A DNA stretch of 20,873 bases from JBDRLD01 sp043813445 (GTDB lineage: Bacteria; Patescibacteriota; Patescibacteriia; JACPHY01). A program made the translations under genes and the position numbers. The stretch spans positions 1 to 20,873 of the forward strand of contig JBDRLD010000084.1 in the NCBI GenBank assembly GCA_043813445.1. The letters are read 5' to 3'. The notes beneath the pieces were generated by a model, which worked only from the letters and a program-made list of their open reading frames with translations, did no database searches and had not been told where the DNA came from. Positions 1 to 7,340 of the stretch are shown piece by piece (position 1 is the stretch's first letter; every line of letters begins with the position of its first letter).

Positions 1-1096
1 GGTTTTGCGCGGCGATAAGTTGAAATCTTGCGGGGAATGTTAGTGTTCCCGCCGCGCGGCTAATCGTCACCACACCATCCTCGAGCGGTTGACGGAGCAC
101 CTCGAGTACGGATCGTTTGAATTCTGGGAATTCATCCATGAAGAGGACGCCGCGGTGTGCGAGGGTCACCTCACCTGGTCTTGGTATGGTGCCACCGCCG
201 ATAATGGCGATGTCCGATGCCGAGTGATGCGGCGAGCGGAACGGGCGTTCACGGATGAGTCCGCCGGATGGAGCGAGACCAACGACCGAGTGTGCGAGCG
301 TGACCTCGAGTTGCTCCTCCTTGGTCATGCTTGGGAGAATGGTGGGAAGTGCCTTTGCGAGTAGTGACTTGCCGGTGCCCGGTGGACCGACGAAGAGGAG
401 ATTGTGCCCGCCAGCTGCAGCGATTTCGAGCGCGCGCTTCGCGTGGCGGAGGCCATGAATGTAGGTGAAGTCGTAGGTGCTTGGTGTTGCGTCACGTGTC
501 CATGCGTTCGTGTTGCGCGTGTGTGGGGTGATGCGTTCGGCGCCGAGCAGGTGTCCGATAACCTCGCGTAGGTGCACAACCGGGAGGAGGGTTATCCCAT
601 CAATGACCGCTGCTTCGTCGACATTGCCAAGCGGGAGAATTACCGTTTGAATGTTTCGTTGTCGCGCGGCAAGAATGACCGGGAGAATACCAATAGTCGG
701 ACGGATGCTCCCATCAAGACCCAGTTCGCCGATGAGGAGCGTGTCGTGGTCAAACCCGCGCACGGCTCGCGCTTCTCCCTGACTGCCGTCTTCTCGTTCG
801 AATCGCACCTTGCCGTCGGCAAGCATAATTGCGCACGCGATTGGAAGATCAAAAGCGGGGCCTTCCTTGCGGAGATCTGCCGGTGCAAGGTTGACCGTGA
901 CATGGGTGCGTGGAAACGCGACGTCACAATTTTTGATCGCCGCACGCACGCGGTCGCGCGATTCCTTCACCGAGGCGTCCGGTAATCCAACCAGTGAGAA
1001 TGCCGGCAGGCCGGCAGCAACATCTGCCTCCACGTCTACCAGGATGCCTTCGAGGCCGATGACGGTCGCCGAGCACACTGTTGCGGTTTTTGTCAT
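1..1096 (-). CDS. comM: ComM/YifB-type AAA+ Mg-chelatase-like ATPase, 5' part only
   Basis: The gene reads in from ATG at 1096 and runs off the left edge; about 365 codons are visible of the roughly 500 usual for the family. The N-terminal domain starts MTKTATVCSATVIGLEG and carries the typical GLPAFSLVGLPDASVKESRDR block (split in frame around residues 29-48). The AAA+ core shows Walker A GPPGTGKS (residues 237-244), the RSPHHSAS segment (287-294) and Walker B VLFMDEF (317-323). In naturally transformable bacteria ComM is a hexameric helicase promoting branch migration during integration of incoming DNA; many CPR genomes carry it, often beside competence genes. Start choice: ATG matches the family N-terminus, but no Shine-Dalgarno is clear. 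An extended -10 lies about 8 bp upstream, so the mRNA could be nearly leaderless. Confidence 0.95.
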   Translation of the reverse strand, partial: MTKTATVCSATVIGLEGILVDVEADVAAGLPAFSLVGLPDASVKESRDRVRAAIKNCDVAFPRTHVTVNLAPADLRKEGPAFDLPIACAIMLADGKVRFEREDGSQGEARAVRGFDHDTLLIGELGLDGSIRPTIGILPVILAARQRNIQTVILPLGNVDEAAVIDGITLLPVVHLREVIGHLLGAERITPHTRNTNAWTRDATPSTYDFTYIHGLRHAKRALEIAAAGGHNLLFVGPPGTGKSLLAKALPTILPSMTKEEQLEVTLAHSVVGLAPSGGLIRERPFRSPHHSASDIAIIGGGTIPRPGEVTLAHRGVLFMDEFPEFKRSVLEVLRQPLEDGVVTISRAAGTLTFPARFQLIAAQN

Positions 1097-1104
1097 AGAC
1101 AATT

Positions 1105-1113
1105 ATCGTAGCA
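1105..1113 (-). promoter_or_regulatory. possible extended -10 element of comM
   Basis: On the minus strand TGC is followed by TACGAT, only about 8 bp before the comM ATG. No -35 is recognisable at the usual distance, because that position falls in the hairpin at 1125-1150. If functional it would give a nearly leaderless transcript. Confidence 0.35.
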
Positions 1114-1124
1114 TGCAACGAGAT

Positions 1125-1150
1125 ACCCCTCCGCTTTTGGGCGGAGGGGT
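1125..1150 (-). terminator. hairpin after small membrane-protein operon
   Basis: A perfect 10-bp stem (ACCCCTCCGC / GCGGAGGGGT) with a 6-nt loop begins 4 nt after the stop codon of the 71-codon gene. It lies between that gene and comM. There is no T-run on either side, so it may be a weak terminator, a 3' stabiliser or an element partly insulating comM. Confidence 0.55.
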
Positions 1151-1154
1151 AGAA

Positions 1155-1370
1155 CTAGCGCAGTGCGTCGCGATGGATTATTCGTTCGCGCCCGCATTTG
1201 CTGCAACAGTAGGTGGTGTAATCGCACGATGCGTCCTGATCGTGTGCGATGACATCGTCGCGGTGCACGCCGCCCTTCGGACAGCGGTTGCGGATCATGT
1301 AGATAACAAACGTTATGCCGACGATCCCGCAGATGATAAGTGTGACACCAATCACCAGTGTCGCGAACAT
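1155..1370 (-). CDS. small single-pass membrane protein with Cys-rich C-terminal tail
   Basis: 71 codons, starting at the ATG preceded by AGGAGG 4 nt upstream. Residues 1-24 are a hydrophobic segment (MFATLVIGVTLIICGIVGIT and onward), followed by a basic stretch MIRNRC. The C-terminal half contains C, C, CC and a CSKCGRE knuckle with nearby His residues (VHRDD, AHD, IIHRD), which could hold one zinc ion on the cytosolic side. It sits 8 nt after the upstream small gene, so the two form an operon. I recognise no family; function unknown. The reading frame stays open upstream, but the strong ribosome binding site and the hydrophobic N-terminus favour the internal start. Confidence 0.7.
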   Translation of the reverse strand: MFATLVIGVTLIICGIVGITFVIYMIRNRCPKGGVHRDDVIAHDQDASCDYTTYCCSKCGRERIIHRDALR

Positions 1371-1378
1371 GATGCCTC

Positions 1379-1573
1379 CTACTCCCCCGCTTCTTCCTTC
1401 GGAGTGGCAGCGCTGTATGCTTCGTGCCGTTCGAGCACATCGATGCGCCGGCTGAGCCGCCTGATCTCGCGGATGAGCGCGTCGGTTTCTCCGGCGCGGA
1501 TGAGACCTGAGCCGAAGATGATTGCACCCACACATGCGGCTGCGCCCATCATGCCAAGAACGATGCGATTCAT
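1379..1573 (-). CDS. small membrane protein with C-terminal coiled coil
   Basis: 64 codons from ATG at 1573, chosen over an in-frame ATG 12 nt upstream because GGAGGT lies at the right distance from it and overlaps the alternative start. Residues 1-22 are hydrophobic with small residues (MNRIVLGMMGAAACVGAIIF), then a heptad-like charged helix (ALIREIRRLSRRIDVLERH) predicts a short coiled coil, and the tail is acidic. It resembles the many short membrane-anchored coiled-coil proteins of phage and CPR genomes, but no family can be named. First gene of a two-gene operon with the 71-codon protein; the next gene's ribosome binding site overlaps its stop. Confidence 0.7.
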   Translation of the reverse strand: MNRIVLGMMGAAACVGAIIFGSGLIRAGETDALIREIRRLSRRIDVLERHEAYSAATPKEEAGE

Positions 1574-1603
1574 GGGGACCTCCATTCGGAATGTACTGTC
1601 AGC

Positions 1604-1632
1604 ACCATAGCGTCATTGATATACATTGTCCA
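1604..1632 (-). promoter_or_regulatory. sigma70-like promoter of the two-gene small membrane operon
   Basis: Minus strand: -35 TGGACA (1627-1632), 17-bp spacer, -10 TATGGT (1604-1609) preceded by GC. Geometry is identical to the array promoters further right. Predicted start is about 25 nt before the ATG at 1573. Confidence 0.65.
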
Positions 1633-1733
1633 GGTGTTTATACAGGTTATGGGGGATTTTCGTCTGAGGTCGCGAAAAACGAGCATAGTTAGACTGGCGC
1701 TTTAGACGGTTAACAGGGCGGAAAACCAAGCAT

Positions 1734-1762
1734 TTGACAGAAATCCCATCGTATACTAGGAT
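1734..1762 (+). promoter_or_regulatory. sigma70-like promoter, plus strand
   Basis: -35 TTGACA (1734-1739), 17-bp spacer, -10 TAGGAT (1757-1762). It points into the gap before the ABC transporter and may drive a small ORF or RNA there, the transporter, or both. It is divergent from the promoter at 1604-1632. Confidence 0.65.
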
Positions 1763-1829
1763 ATTATGATCCTGTAACGGCAGGACATCTATAATGACTA
1801 CGGAAGCATAGGCGGCGCATAGCGTCGCA

Positions 1830-2003
1830 ATGTATCAGCGTATGAACTACTGGAACACCACCAATATGAAGCGGTATATCACCGGCCTGCGCTTTTCCGG
1901 CGCTCGGATTGTGGCCGCGTTTCGTGTTGGCCGCATTCCGACGGCGGAGTGTGCGAAGCCGTGTGGTGGAGTTTTGCGTTGGGATCCTCGTTTTTGTACG
2001 TAA
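1830..2003 (+). CDS. possible small ORF (57 codons), no recognised family
   Basis: ATG at 1830 with further in-frame ATGs at 1842 and 1866, stop TAA at 2001-2003. The translation is basic and Cys-containing, ending in PCGGVLRWDPRFCT. There is no clear Shine-Dalgarno at any of the starts. Support comes from its position about 60 nt behind a good promoter and ahead of two hairpins, and from codons with few third-position A. The alternative is a non-coding RNA or leader spanning about 1769-2060. Confidence 0.35.
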   Translation: MYQRMNYWNTTNMKRYITGLRFSGARIVAAFRVGRIPTAECAKPCGGVLRWDPRFCT

Positions 2004-2013
2004 TACGAGGATC
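1983..2013 (+). other. hairpin overlapping end of small ORF
   Basis: GATCCTCGT (1983-1991) pairs with ACGAGGATC (2005-2013), a 9-bp perfect stem with a 13-nt loop. It overlaps the stop codon of the small ORF. Together with the hairpin at 2027-2050 it gives two stem-loops in series before the ABC gene. Confidence 0.5.
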
Positions 2014-2026
2014 TAGACGAACGCGA

Positions 2027-2050
2027 GAACCCTGCCACCCGGCAGGGTTC
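2027..2050 (+). terminator. strong hairpin upstream of ABC transporter
   Basis: GAACCCTGCC / GGCAGGGTTC, a 10-bp perfect stem with loop ACCC. It is followed by a moderately T-rich stretch with repeated GTTC (2050-2064). It may terminate the small upstream transcript, or attenuate the transporter if transcription reads through from 1769. Confidence 0.6.
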
Positions 2051-2122
2051 GTTCGTTGTTCGTTCCAAACTTATGTTTCTCCCCCCTGAAAAGGAGGGTG
2101 AGAAAGAAGGAAGGAGAAACTC

Positions 2123-3874
2123 GTGAAGTTCTCTCGCATAATCTGGATGTTCCTTGGACGATGGCAGCGTAAATTCCTCACACTGATCGTTTTTGTGCTG
2201 TGTTTCGAGGTTGTAAAGCTCATCAATCCGTATCTCTTCAAAATGATTATCGATGCGCTCACCGCACTGTCCATTTCCGGAGGTGACGCCAGCGGCGACG
2301 CACTCGCGAATGTTATAGCGTTCATCGGTGCGATGTTCGTGGTCGATATTGGAATGATGCTGCTTGATGTGCTCCGCGATCGAATCGTATTGCGCTTTCT
2401 CTATGGTATAGAGTTTGACGTCGGGTGTACGGCGTCGGAGAAACTGTTGTCGCTCCCAATGGCATATCATGAGCGCGAGCAAGCGGGGAGTACAATCGCA
2501 CGCGTTGATCGTGGCATAGATCATCTCGTCGAACTCCTCAACAACATGAGTTGGCAAGGCATCCCGACGACGCTTCAGGTGTTTGTTACCTTTGGCGCGA
2601 TGCTCTGCATTGATTGGCAGGTGGCCATTGTGTTCGCAGTGTTTGTCCTACCATTCATTTGGTTGAGCATCAAAGAGCAGCAACGTATTCAGCCGTTCCG
2701 CAAGGAGCGTTATCAGGCATACGAGGATGCCTCGGGGCTATTCGGTGAATCAATCTGGAACATGCTCACTATCCAGTCGTTCGCCGGAGAGCGCGAGCGC
2801 CATCGGAAGTATAGGCACGAACGGAAAATAATCGTGCGTTCCGGTCGCGATCATTACCTCATTGGGACACGCTATAACTTTGCGAAGAGTCAGGTGGTAA
2901 ACATTGGACGCATGCTCGTGTTTATCCTCGCTGCGTTGAAGGCATGGAATGGCGAGCTATCCATTGGAGATGTTGTCTTCATATTCACGCTGTCCGAGAA
3001 GGCATTCAGCTCACTATTCACGCTCAGTCGACTGTTCAGCCAGATCGCCGACGCGCATGAGGCGGTGATGCGGTTTGCCGGACTTATTCGTGAGTACGCC
3101 GAGGTGCAGGATGCGCCCGACGCGCAATGTGTGCAGCTTCTCGGCGCCACATCGTTCGATGGTGTGTCGTTCGCATACGGTGATGGAAAGGCGGTACTCG
3201 ATCACATCACATTCGCCATCGCACCAGGAGAAACCATTGCGATTGCAGGACCGAGCGGCGGCGGGAAGTCCACGATCGTGAAGCTCTTGTTCCGCCACTA
3301 CGATGTCACCACGGGTGCCGTGCGGATCGATACACACGATGTCCGTACGCTCCTCCGTACGCACTTCCGATCGCAGCTTGGCTACGTGCCGCAGGAGGGG
3401 CAGCTGTTCAATGGAACGGTTGCGGAGAATATTCGGTTCGGAAAGCTCGATGCAACCGACGACGAGGTGTACGAAGCCGCACAGCTCGCAAGCGCGGACG
3501 CGTTTATTCGGATGCTCCCCAAAGGATATGACACTGTTGTTGGCGAGCAGGGTATGCAGCTTTCCGGTGGACAGCGGCAGCGCGTGTGTATCGCTCGCGC
3601 GCTGGTGCGCAAGCCGAAGATACTCGTTTTCGACGAGGCGACCTCGTCGCTCGATGTCGAGTCCGAGCATGCGATTCAGGAGTCGCTCGAGCGGCTCCAT
3701 GGGCGCGTGACGATTATCATCATCGCGCATCGCCTCTCGACCATCCAGCACGCGGATCGCATCATGGTTGTCGAGGACGGACGTATCGTCGAAGAGGGAT
3801 CGCATGTGAATCTCCTCCACGAGAATGGCCTCTACCATCGCCTCGTGCAACTCCAGCAATCGCACGCGGAGTAA
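2123..3874 (+). CDS. ABC exporter half-transporter (membrane domain plus ATPase)
   Basis: 583 residues from GTG at 2123, preceded by AAGGAAGGAG. The N-terminal half is a type I exporter membrane domain with hydrophobic segments near residues 17-38, 63-83, 145-165, 167-180 and 262-272. The ATPase domain starts near residue 340 and has Walker A GPSGGGKST (376-384), signature LSGGQ (480-484), Walker B ILVFDEA (D504, catalytic E505) and H-loop H536, so it should be active. Half-transporters of this MsbA/ABCB-like layout work as homo- or heterodimers and export lipids, peptides or drugs. The substrate cannot be read from sequence, and no partner half-transporter is adjacent. It ends in a large hairpin and converges with the zinc-module array. 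Confidence 0.95.
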   Translation: MKFSRIIWMFLGRWQRKFLTLIVFVLCFEVVKLINPYLFKMIIDALTALSISGGDASGDALANVIAFIGAMFVVDIGMMLLDVLRDRIVLRFLYGIEFDVGCTASEKLLSLPMAYHEREQAGSTIARVDRGIDHLVELLNNMSWQGIPTTLQVFVTFGAMLCIDWQVAIVFAVFVLPFIWLSIKEQQRIQPFRKERYQAYEDASGLFGESIWNMLTIQSFAGERERHRKYRHERKIIVRSGRDHYLIGTRYNFAKSQVVNIGRMLVFILAALKAWNGELSIGDVVFIFTLSEKAFSSLFTLSRLFSQIADAHEAVMRFAGLIREYAEVQDAPDAQCVQLLGATSFDGVSFAYGDGKAVLDHITFAIAPGETIAIAGPSGGGKSTIVKLLFRHYDVTTGAVRIDTHDVRTLLRTHFRSQLGYVPQEGQLFNGTVAENIRFGKLDATDDEVYEAAQLASADAFIRMLPKGYDTVVGEQGMQLSGGQRQRVCIARALVRKPKILVFDEATSSLDVESEHAIQESLERLHGRVTIIIIAHRLSTIQHADRIMVVEDGRIVEEGSHVNLLHENGLYHRLVQLQQSHAE

Positions 3875-3879
3875 TGTGA

Positions 3880-3909
3880 AGCCCCCCACCCGTCAAAGGG
3901 TGGGGGGCT
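3880..3909. terminator. bidirectional terminator between ABC gene and gene A
   Basis: A 12-bp perfect stem AGCCCCCCACCC / GGGTGGGGGGCT with loop GTCAAA, 5 nt after the ABC stop and 24 nt past gene A's stop. The plus-side flank is T-rich (GTTCGTTGTCGTCTTG); the minus-side flank is not, so it suits the ABC gene better. Confidence 0.8.
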
Positions 3910-3933
3910 GTTCGTTGTCGTCTTGTAGCTGGT

Positions 3934-5427
3934 CTACTTACCCGGTGCGCAGAAGACGAAGCGCTTGAGGCGTTCGCGTGAGAGCAGCTTGTGTCGACGG
4001 ACCATTCCGGCGAGACTAGATAACTCTCTCACATGCGCAGGGCACGCGGAAAACGAAGCGTGCGATCCTCCTCCGTTTCGGTACACAATGCACCGCCCAT
4101 AGGTTATCGTCTTCACAGTATCTTTGTCGTCGTGCAGGAGCTTCACGTTGACCACGGAAACTCCGTCGCCGCTCGGGATGGTCGTGCCGCACGCGATGCA
4201 TTGACTAGCGAAGCCAGACGGAGGAGGGATGTGTGTCGGGCCGAAGACATGTGTACACGAGAATTGGTCTAAGTCCCGCTCAGATGCTTGGTCCTCCGTC
4301 TCTTCCGCCTTGCGACATTCACGCCTCAGGAGGTTAATGCTCGCGGTCGTGAAGAGGTCTTGCTGCTCGTAGTTGCTCGAGCGAAGGCGAGAAAGGATGT
4401 GGTCGTGGCGTTTGCAGGCGCCGATGATGAGCGCGCTGCGTGAGCGTTTCCCAAAGTGGGCCCGCGCGCCGGACCCAATGACATCTGCAAGGCGTTCGGC
4501 GATCGTGCGGTCTTCGAGGAAGATTGCGAGCGACAAGCGACGTTGATTCGGACCACCGCAGATGACACAACCGGGCGTCGAGAAACTCTGTGAGATGGCG
4601 TCCCCGATGACGAATGCGGCGCATTCCAATGTTACATCTTCGAGATTTTTGAGCAGCCGCATACTGAACACGCGTGTGCGGTCGAGGTACTCGAGAAATG
4701 CGTTGAGCTGTCGGCTGTGTGCATTGCACGCATGGATCGCGATGCGTTCAGGGTTGGTTTCGGAGCGAATCACCGCGCTCGGAACCTTGATTCGCTCGAT
4801 GATTTCCTTCGCGCATCCCGCGCTCACCATATCACAGACGATGTACGGGTGATTTGTACCCGCATCTTGATTACCACAGAATACACACAGGTGATCGGTT
4901 CGGCAGGTATTACGTGCACAGCGTATCGTCGGATACGATTGCTCGTCGATCATGTCGAAGAGAACGCTGAGATCGAAGATCCCGCTCCGGTTGATCATTC
5001 GGACGATGAACATAAGTTGTGAGCGGTGCTGCTCACACGAGCAGAGCCCAATTGCGTCCGGTGTCTCTTCGACCGAGTACGCGCTGCGCTTTGATTCCTC
5101 TTCGAGCGCACGAATGGTCAGCGATGCGATAGTGGGATTACGAACCGTGCAGTACGCGAGCGACTGCTTGCCTGCGTCGCTTCCACAGAATGTGCACGCG
5201 AAGCCGGTGTATTCTCCCTTTTGCATTCTGGCGGTTGAGACGAACATGGCCGAGCGCATGTGCTCGCTGACACTTCGCATGCCGTGGGATTGCGACCGCG
5301 CCGATGCGCGGTATTTTCGTTCGGTGATGGCATCCCCGTGCTCCTCGCGAAGCGCGGGGATGATGATTGCATTCATGACCGCCCGGAGCTCTCCGCGAGA
5401 CGCACTGTGTGTGCCACATTGATGCAT
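3934..5427 (-). CDS. array gene A: four-module CxxC/CxxH putative zinc protein
   Basis: 497 residues from ATG at 5427, preceded by AGGAGA. The frame is open further upstream but would cross the promoter. Conserved N-terminal helix: GELRAVMNAIIIPALREEHG (12-31). Four modules of probable zinc ligands follow: C78/C81 with C131/H134; C181/C184 with C234/H237; C287/C290 with C338/H341; C410/C413 with C462/H465. The third is the most typical (CVICGG ... IIGACKRH). No signal peptide or membrane segment, so cytosolic. It is the last gene of the array, has its own promoter, and its intergenic cassette is shared with gene C. No known family recognised; structural zinc binding is inferred from ligand spacing only. 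Confidence 0.88.
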   Translation of the reverse strand: MHQCGTHSASRGELRAVMNAIIIPALREEHGDAITERKYRASARSQSHGMRSVSEHMRSAMFVSTARMQKGEYTGFACTFCGSDAGKQSLAYCTVRNPTIASLTIRALEEESKRSAYSVEETPDAIGLCSCEQHRSQLMFIVRMINRSGIFDLSVLFDMIDEQSYPTIRCARNTCRTDHLCVFCGNQDAGTNHPYIVCDMVSAGCAKEIIERIKVPSAVIRSETNPERIAIHACNAHSRQLNAFLEYLDRTRVFSMRLLKNLEDVTLECAAFVIGDAISQSFSTPGCVICGGPNQRRLSLAIFLEDRTIAERLADVIGSGARAHFGKRSRSALIIGACKRHDHILSRLRSSNYEQQDLFTTASINLLRRECRKAEETEDQASERDLDQFSCTHVFGPTHIPPPSGFASQCIACGTTIPSGDGVSVVNVKLLHDDKDTVKTITYGRCIVYRNGGGSHASFSACPAHVRELSSLAGMVRRHKLLSRERLKRFVFCAPGK

Positions 5428-5503
5428 GGTGTTCTCCTGTGTCGCTTCTATTATGAGTGGCATTTTGAAATGGACATGCTGGTCGTCAAGCGACCATCGC
5501 GGA

Positions 5504-5532
5504 ACTGTAGCATGTTGCTGCGTGGCTGTCAA
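5504..5532 (-). promoter_or_regulatory. promoter of array gene A
   Basis: Minus strand: TTGACA (5527-5532), 17 bp, TACAGT (5504-5509) preceded by TGC. The leader of about 70 nt contains a small hairpin TGGTCG/CGACCA (5480-5496) near its 5' end. Confidence 0.85.
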
Positions 5533-5547
5533 GCCAGCCAAAGCGCT

Positions 5548-5624
5548 GGATACGGATAGGAGGGGGGATGCAGATGATGCTGATATGCGGATGGGAGATA
5601 CGGATAGGAGATGCGGACAGGAGA
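5548..5624. repeat. degenerate short tandem repeat around CGGATAGGAG
   Basis: Variants of a unit of about 12-14 bp recur: GATACGGATAGGAG, GATATGCGGATGGGAG, GATACGGATAGGAG again, then GATGCGGACAGGAG. It looks like a decayed minisatellite. Copy number differs from the sister cassette at 8542-8652, which is what slippage would produce. Confidence 0.65.
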
Positions 5625-5649
5625 ACACCCACGGGGTTTCCGTGGGTGT
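5625..5649 (-). terminator. terminator of array gene B
   Basis: ACACCCACGG / CCGTGGGTGT, 10-bp perfect stem with a 5-nt loop, 22 nt after gene B's stop. Downstream on the minus strand is pyrimidine-rich (TTCTCCTGTCC) rather than pure T. The same hairpin recurs after gene D. Confidence 0.75.
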
Positions 5650-5671
5650 CTATCGTAACGGTGGTGCTGCG

Positions 5672-7135
5672 CTATTTGGTTAGGTCCAGGATGCACTCCT
5701 GTACTATGTCTCGCGAGACGCCGCCGGTGCCGGCGAGGCGTTGGGTGATTTCTTCGAGCGCATCCGCGTGTTCTTCGCATGTGCTGACCGTGAGCTTAGT
5801 GAACCGTACGAAGCTACCATCGTTCATTATGTGATCGTCGAAGCAGTGCGCAACCGCGCGCACGTCGGCATTGAGCACCTCGAGAGTGCAGCTTCCGTAG
5901 AGCTGAAAGGCAGCGAGGGGTTTGCCGCAGGCGAAACATATCGCGTGCGATTCCCAGCAGTCGGTCTTCATCGGCCGGACGAGAATGCACTCGATCACAA
6001 CGTCGTCTGTTGTTGTGCCGGAGCCATTGGTGGCTTCGGTCTTCCTATGGTCCTCACGGAGACGAATGATGTGGTCGAGCGGGAGGTCCCCGATGCGTTG
6101 CGCCTCCGTGCGGATGGTCGCGAGCGCATTGGTATGCGCGAAGCATACTCCGACGAGCACTGCCGGCTTGTTGCCAACCCAGTCCTTCGCGCGGAGAAGT
6201 CGTGCGCTGCCATCGAGCAGCCAGACGATGTGCTGACCATGCTCCTCCGACGTCACCCTGAAGTGCGCCGCGTTGCGCTGTGTGTAGGGACGCGTCGTGT
6301 TACAGACGACGCATCCCGGGACCTTATATCGACACGTGGTCCTGATGAATGTGGCGCGCGGCTTCGATTCCGCTTCGGATGCTTCGAATGCATCGTCCGC
6401 AAACGCGATCATGTCAGCATCGACGAATCCTTGCTCGAGTACCATGTCGCTGAGTAGCGCGAGTTCCTCATTATGGGAACTGCACGATGTGATGGCAAAC
6501 GCGTTTTTGAGCGACTTCAACCGCCGCACGTGTGTGCCGAGTCGCAAGAGCGCGCGCTTTGAGGGGCGTCTGTCTGCGCGGCAGATTAGTACGCTCCCTC
6601 CGGACTCGATGTTTCCACAGAAGGCGCACCCGTACGATTCAGTGATGTCCGTAAAGAGCGTGGAACGTACGAGCGTGATGCGCGACGCACCGGACGTGCG
6701 TGGCGGTTTCGCCTTCCGCTTCTCCTGTTTGCGCTCGGACTCAGCGTATGCCCTTCGGATTCCCTCGAGGTGCTCGATGTGTTTGTTGCACGCGCCGATG
6801 TTCACCCAGTGCTTATCGCTGATGCTGTTGTGCGAGTGCCATGCGCCGGTACCGAGAAGTTCCACGAGCAGTTCACCGCTCGCTTCGTCGGGGACGGAGA
6901 ATTCTATGGCATCCCGAATCATCCAGCTGCCGTGTCCACAGAGCGCACACATCGGCGTCGGTCGCTTCACCAGTCTGCTCGAAGTTTTGTACGGGCAGCC
7001 CGGATCCGCGCGTCGCGGTTTCGGTCGGCGCTTCGGGAGTGCATCACCGTACATGCTGCGGAGCATCGGCATGATGCTTGCTTCGTAGATTGCTACAAGC
7101 TCGGGTCGCGCGGCAACGGCGCTCGTGCTCGCCAT
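5672..7135 (-). CDS. array gene B: four-module CxxC/CxxH putative zinc protein
   Basis: 487 residues from ATG at 7135 with GAGGAGG upstream. N-terminal helix ELVAIYEASIMPMLRSMYGD (12-31) matches the family. Modules: C63/C66 with C116/H119; C170/C173 with C218/H221; C275/C278 with C331/H334; C400/C403 with C453/H456. Linker 1-2 is longer and rich in Lys, Arg and Glu (residues 130-150, KQEKRKAKPPR), unlike other family members, and could contact nucleic acid or be a flexible tether. The third module has CVVCN instead of CxxCG. Soluble, no signal peptide. Own promoter at 7203-7231 and own terminator. Function unknown. Confidence 0.88.
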   Translation of the reverse strand: MASTSAVAARPELVAIYEASIMPMLRSMYGDALPKRRPKPRRADPGCPYKTSSRLVKRPTPMCALCGHGSWMIRDAIEFSVPDEASGELLVELLGTGAWHSHNSISDKHWVNIGACNKHIEHLEGIRRAYAESERKQEKRKAKPPRTSGASRITLVRSTLFTDITESYGCAFCGNIESGGSVLICRADRRPSKRALLRLGTHVRRLKSLKNAFAITSCSSHNEELALLSDMVLEQGFVDADMIAFADDAFEASEAESKPRATFIRTTCRYKVPGCVVCNTTRPYTQRNAAHFRVTSEEHGQHIVWLLDGSARLLRAKDWVGNKPAVLVGVCFAHTNALATIRTEAQRIGDLPLDHIIRLREDHRKTEATNGSGTTTDDVVIECILVRPMKTDCWESHAICFACGKPLAAFQLYGSCTLEVLNADVRAVAHCFDDHIMNDGSFVRFTKLTVSTCEEHADALEEITQRLAGTGGVSRDIVQECILDLTK

Positions 7136-7202
7136 GTTTGCCTCCTCGAAAGCATGTTGTTATTGCAATGTGCGAGATCGCGCATGGCGCAACCTTCAAG
7201 GA

Positions 7203-7231
7203 ACCCTAGCACATGTACGAAATATCGTCAA
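7203..7231 (-). promoter_or_regulatory. promoter of array gene B
   Basis: Minus strand: TTGACG (7226-7231), 17 bp, TAGGGT (7203-7208) with TGC in front. It is the only array promoter whose -35 departs from TTGACA. Confidence 0.8.
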
Positions 7232-7274
7232 GGGGGTGCACTAAATTCTAGACTCTAGGTTGCGCGAAACGAGA

Positions 7275-7325
7275 AAAGCGCCTGTCCCAAGCAGCGGCAT
7301 CGCCGGCTTTCAAGACAGACGCTTT
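7275..7325 (-). terminator. terminator of array gene C
   Basis: A long stem AAAGCGCCTGTC / GACAGACGCTTT (12 positions, one mismatch) encloses an inner CGGC/GCCG stem. On the minus strand it is followed by TTCTCGTTTCG. It starts 15 nt after gene C's stop. Confidence 0.75.
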
Positions 7326-7340
7326 CAGTTGTAGGTGGAT

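Larger units (their letters stand above)
5526..5650. repeat. duplicated intergenic cassette, copy 1 (B|A spacer)
   Basis: This spacer holds, on the minus strand, the terminator hairpin of gene B, a degenerate short repeat tract and the -35 of gene A. It is nearly identical to 8542-8652: both share the CCAGCCAAAGCG end, GGATACGGATAGGAGG, CTGATATGCGGATGGGAGA, and the whole hairpin. Copy 1 has an extra block of about 16 nt (ATACGGATAGGAGATGCGGA region). Confidence 0.9.

Noticed and set aside
810..1610. Long plus-strand open frame opposite comM and the small membrane genes
   Set aside because: It is antisense to a clear ComM homologue and two genes with strong ribosome binding sites; its translation has no family features.
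1621..1733. Replication origin or DnaA boxes around TTATACAGG
   Set aside because: Only one weak resemblance to a DnaA box and no cluster, AT-rich unwinding region or dnaA/dnaN gene nearby.
3014..3889. Long minus-strand open frame opposite the ABC transporter
   Set aside because: It lies opposite the conserved ATPase motifs and has no ribosome binding site or recognisable content; a shadow of codon bias.
5428..5628. Upstream extension of gene A's reading frame
   Set aside because: The extension would cross the promoter, the minisatellite and gene B's terminator hairpin, and would lack the conserved N-terminus; genes C, E, F, H and I have similar false extensions.
5741..6457. Plus-strand open frame opposite gene B
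   Set aside because: It is antisense to a family member whose modules align with eight paralogues.
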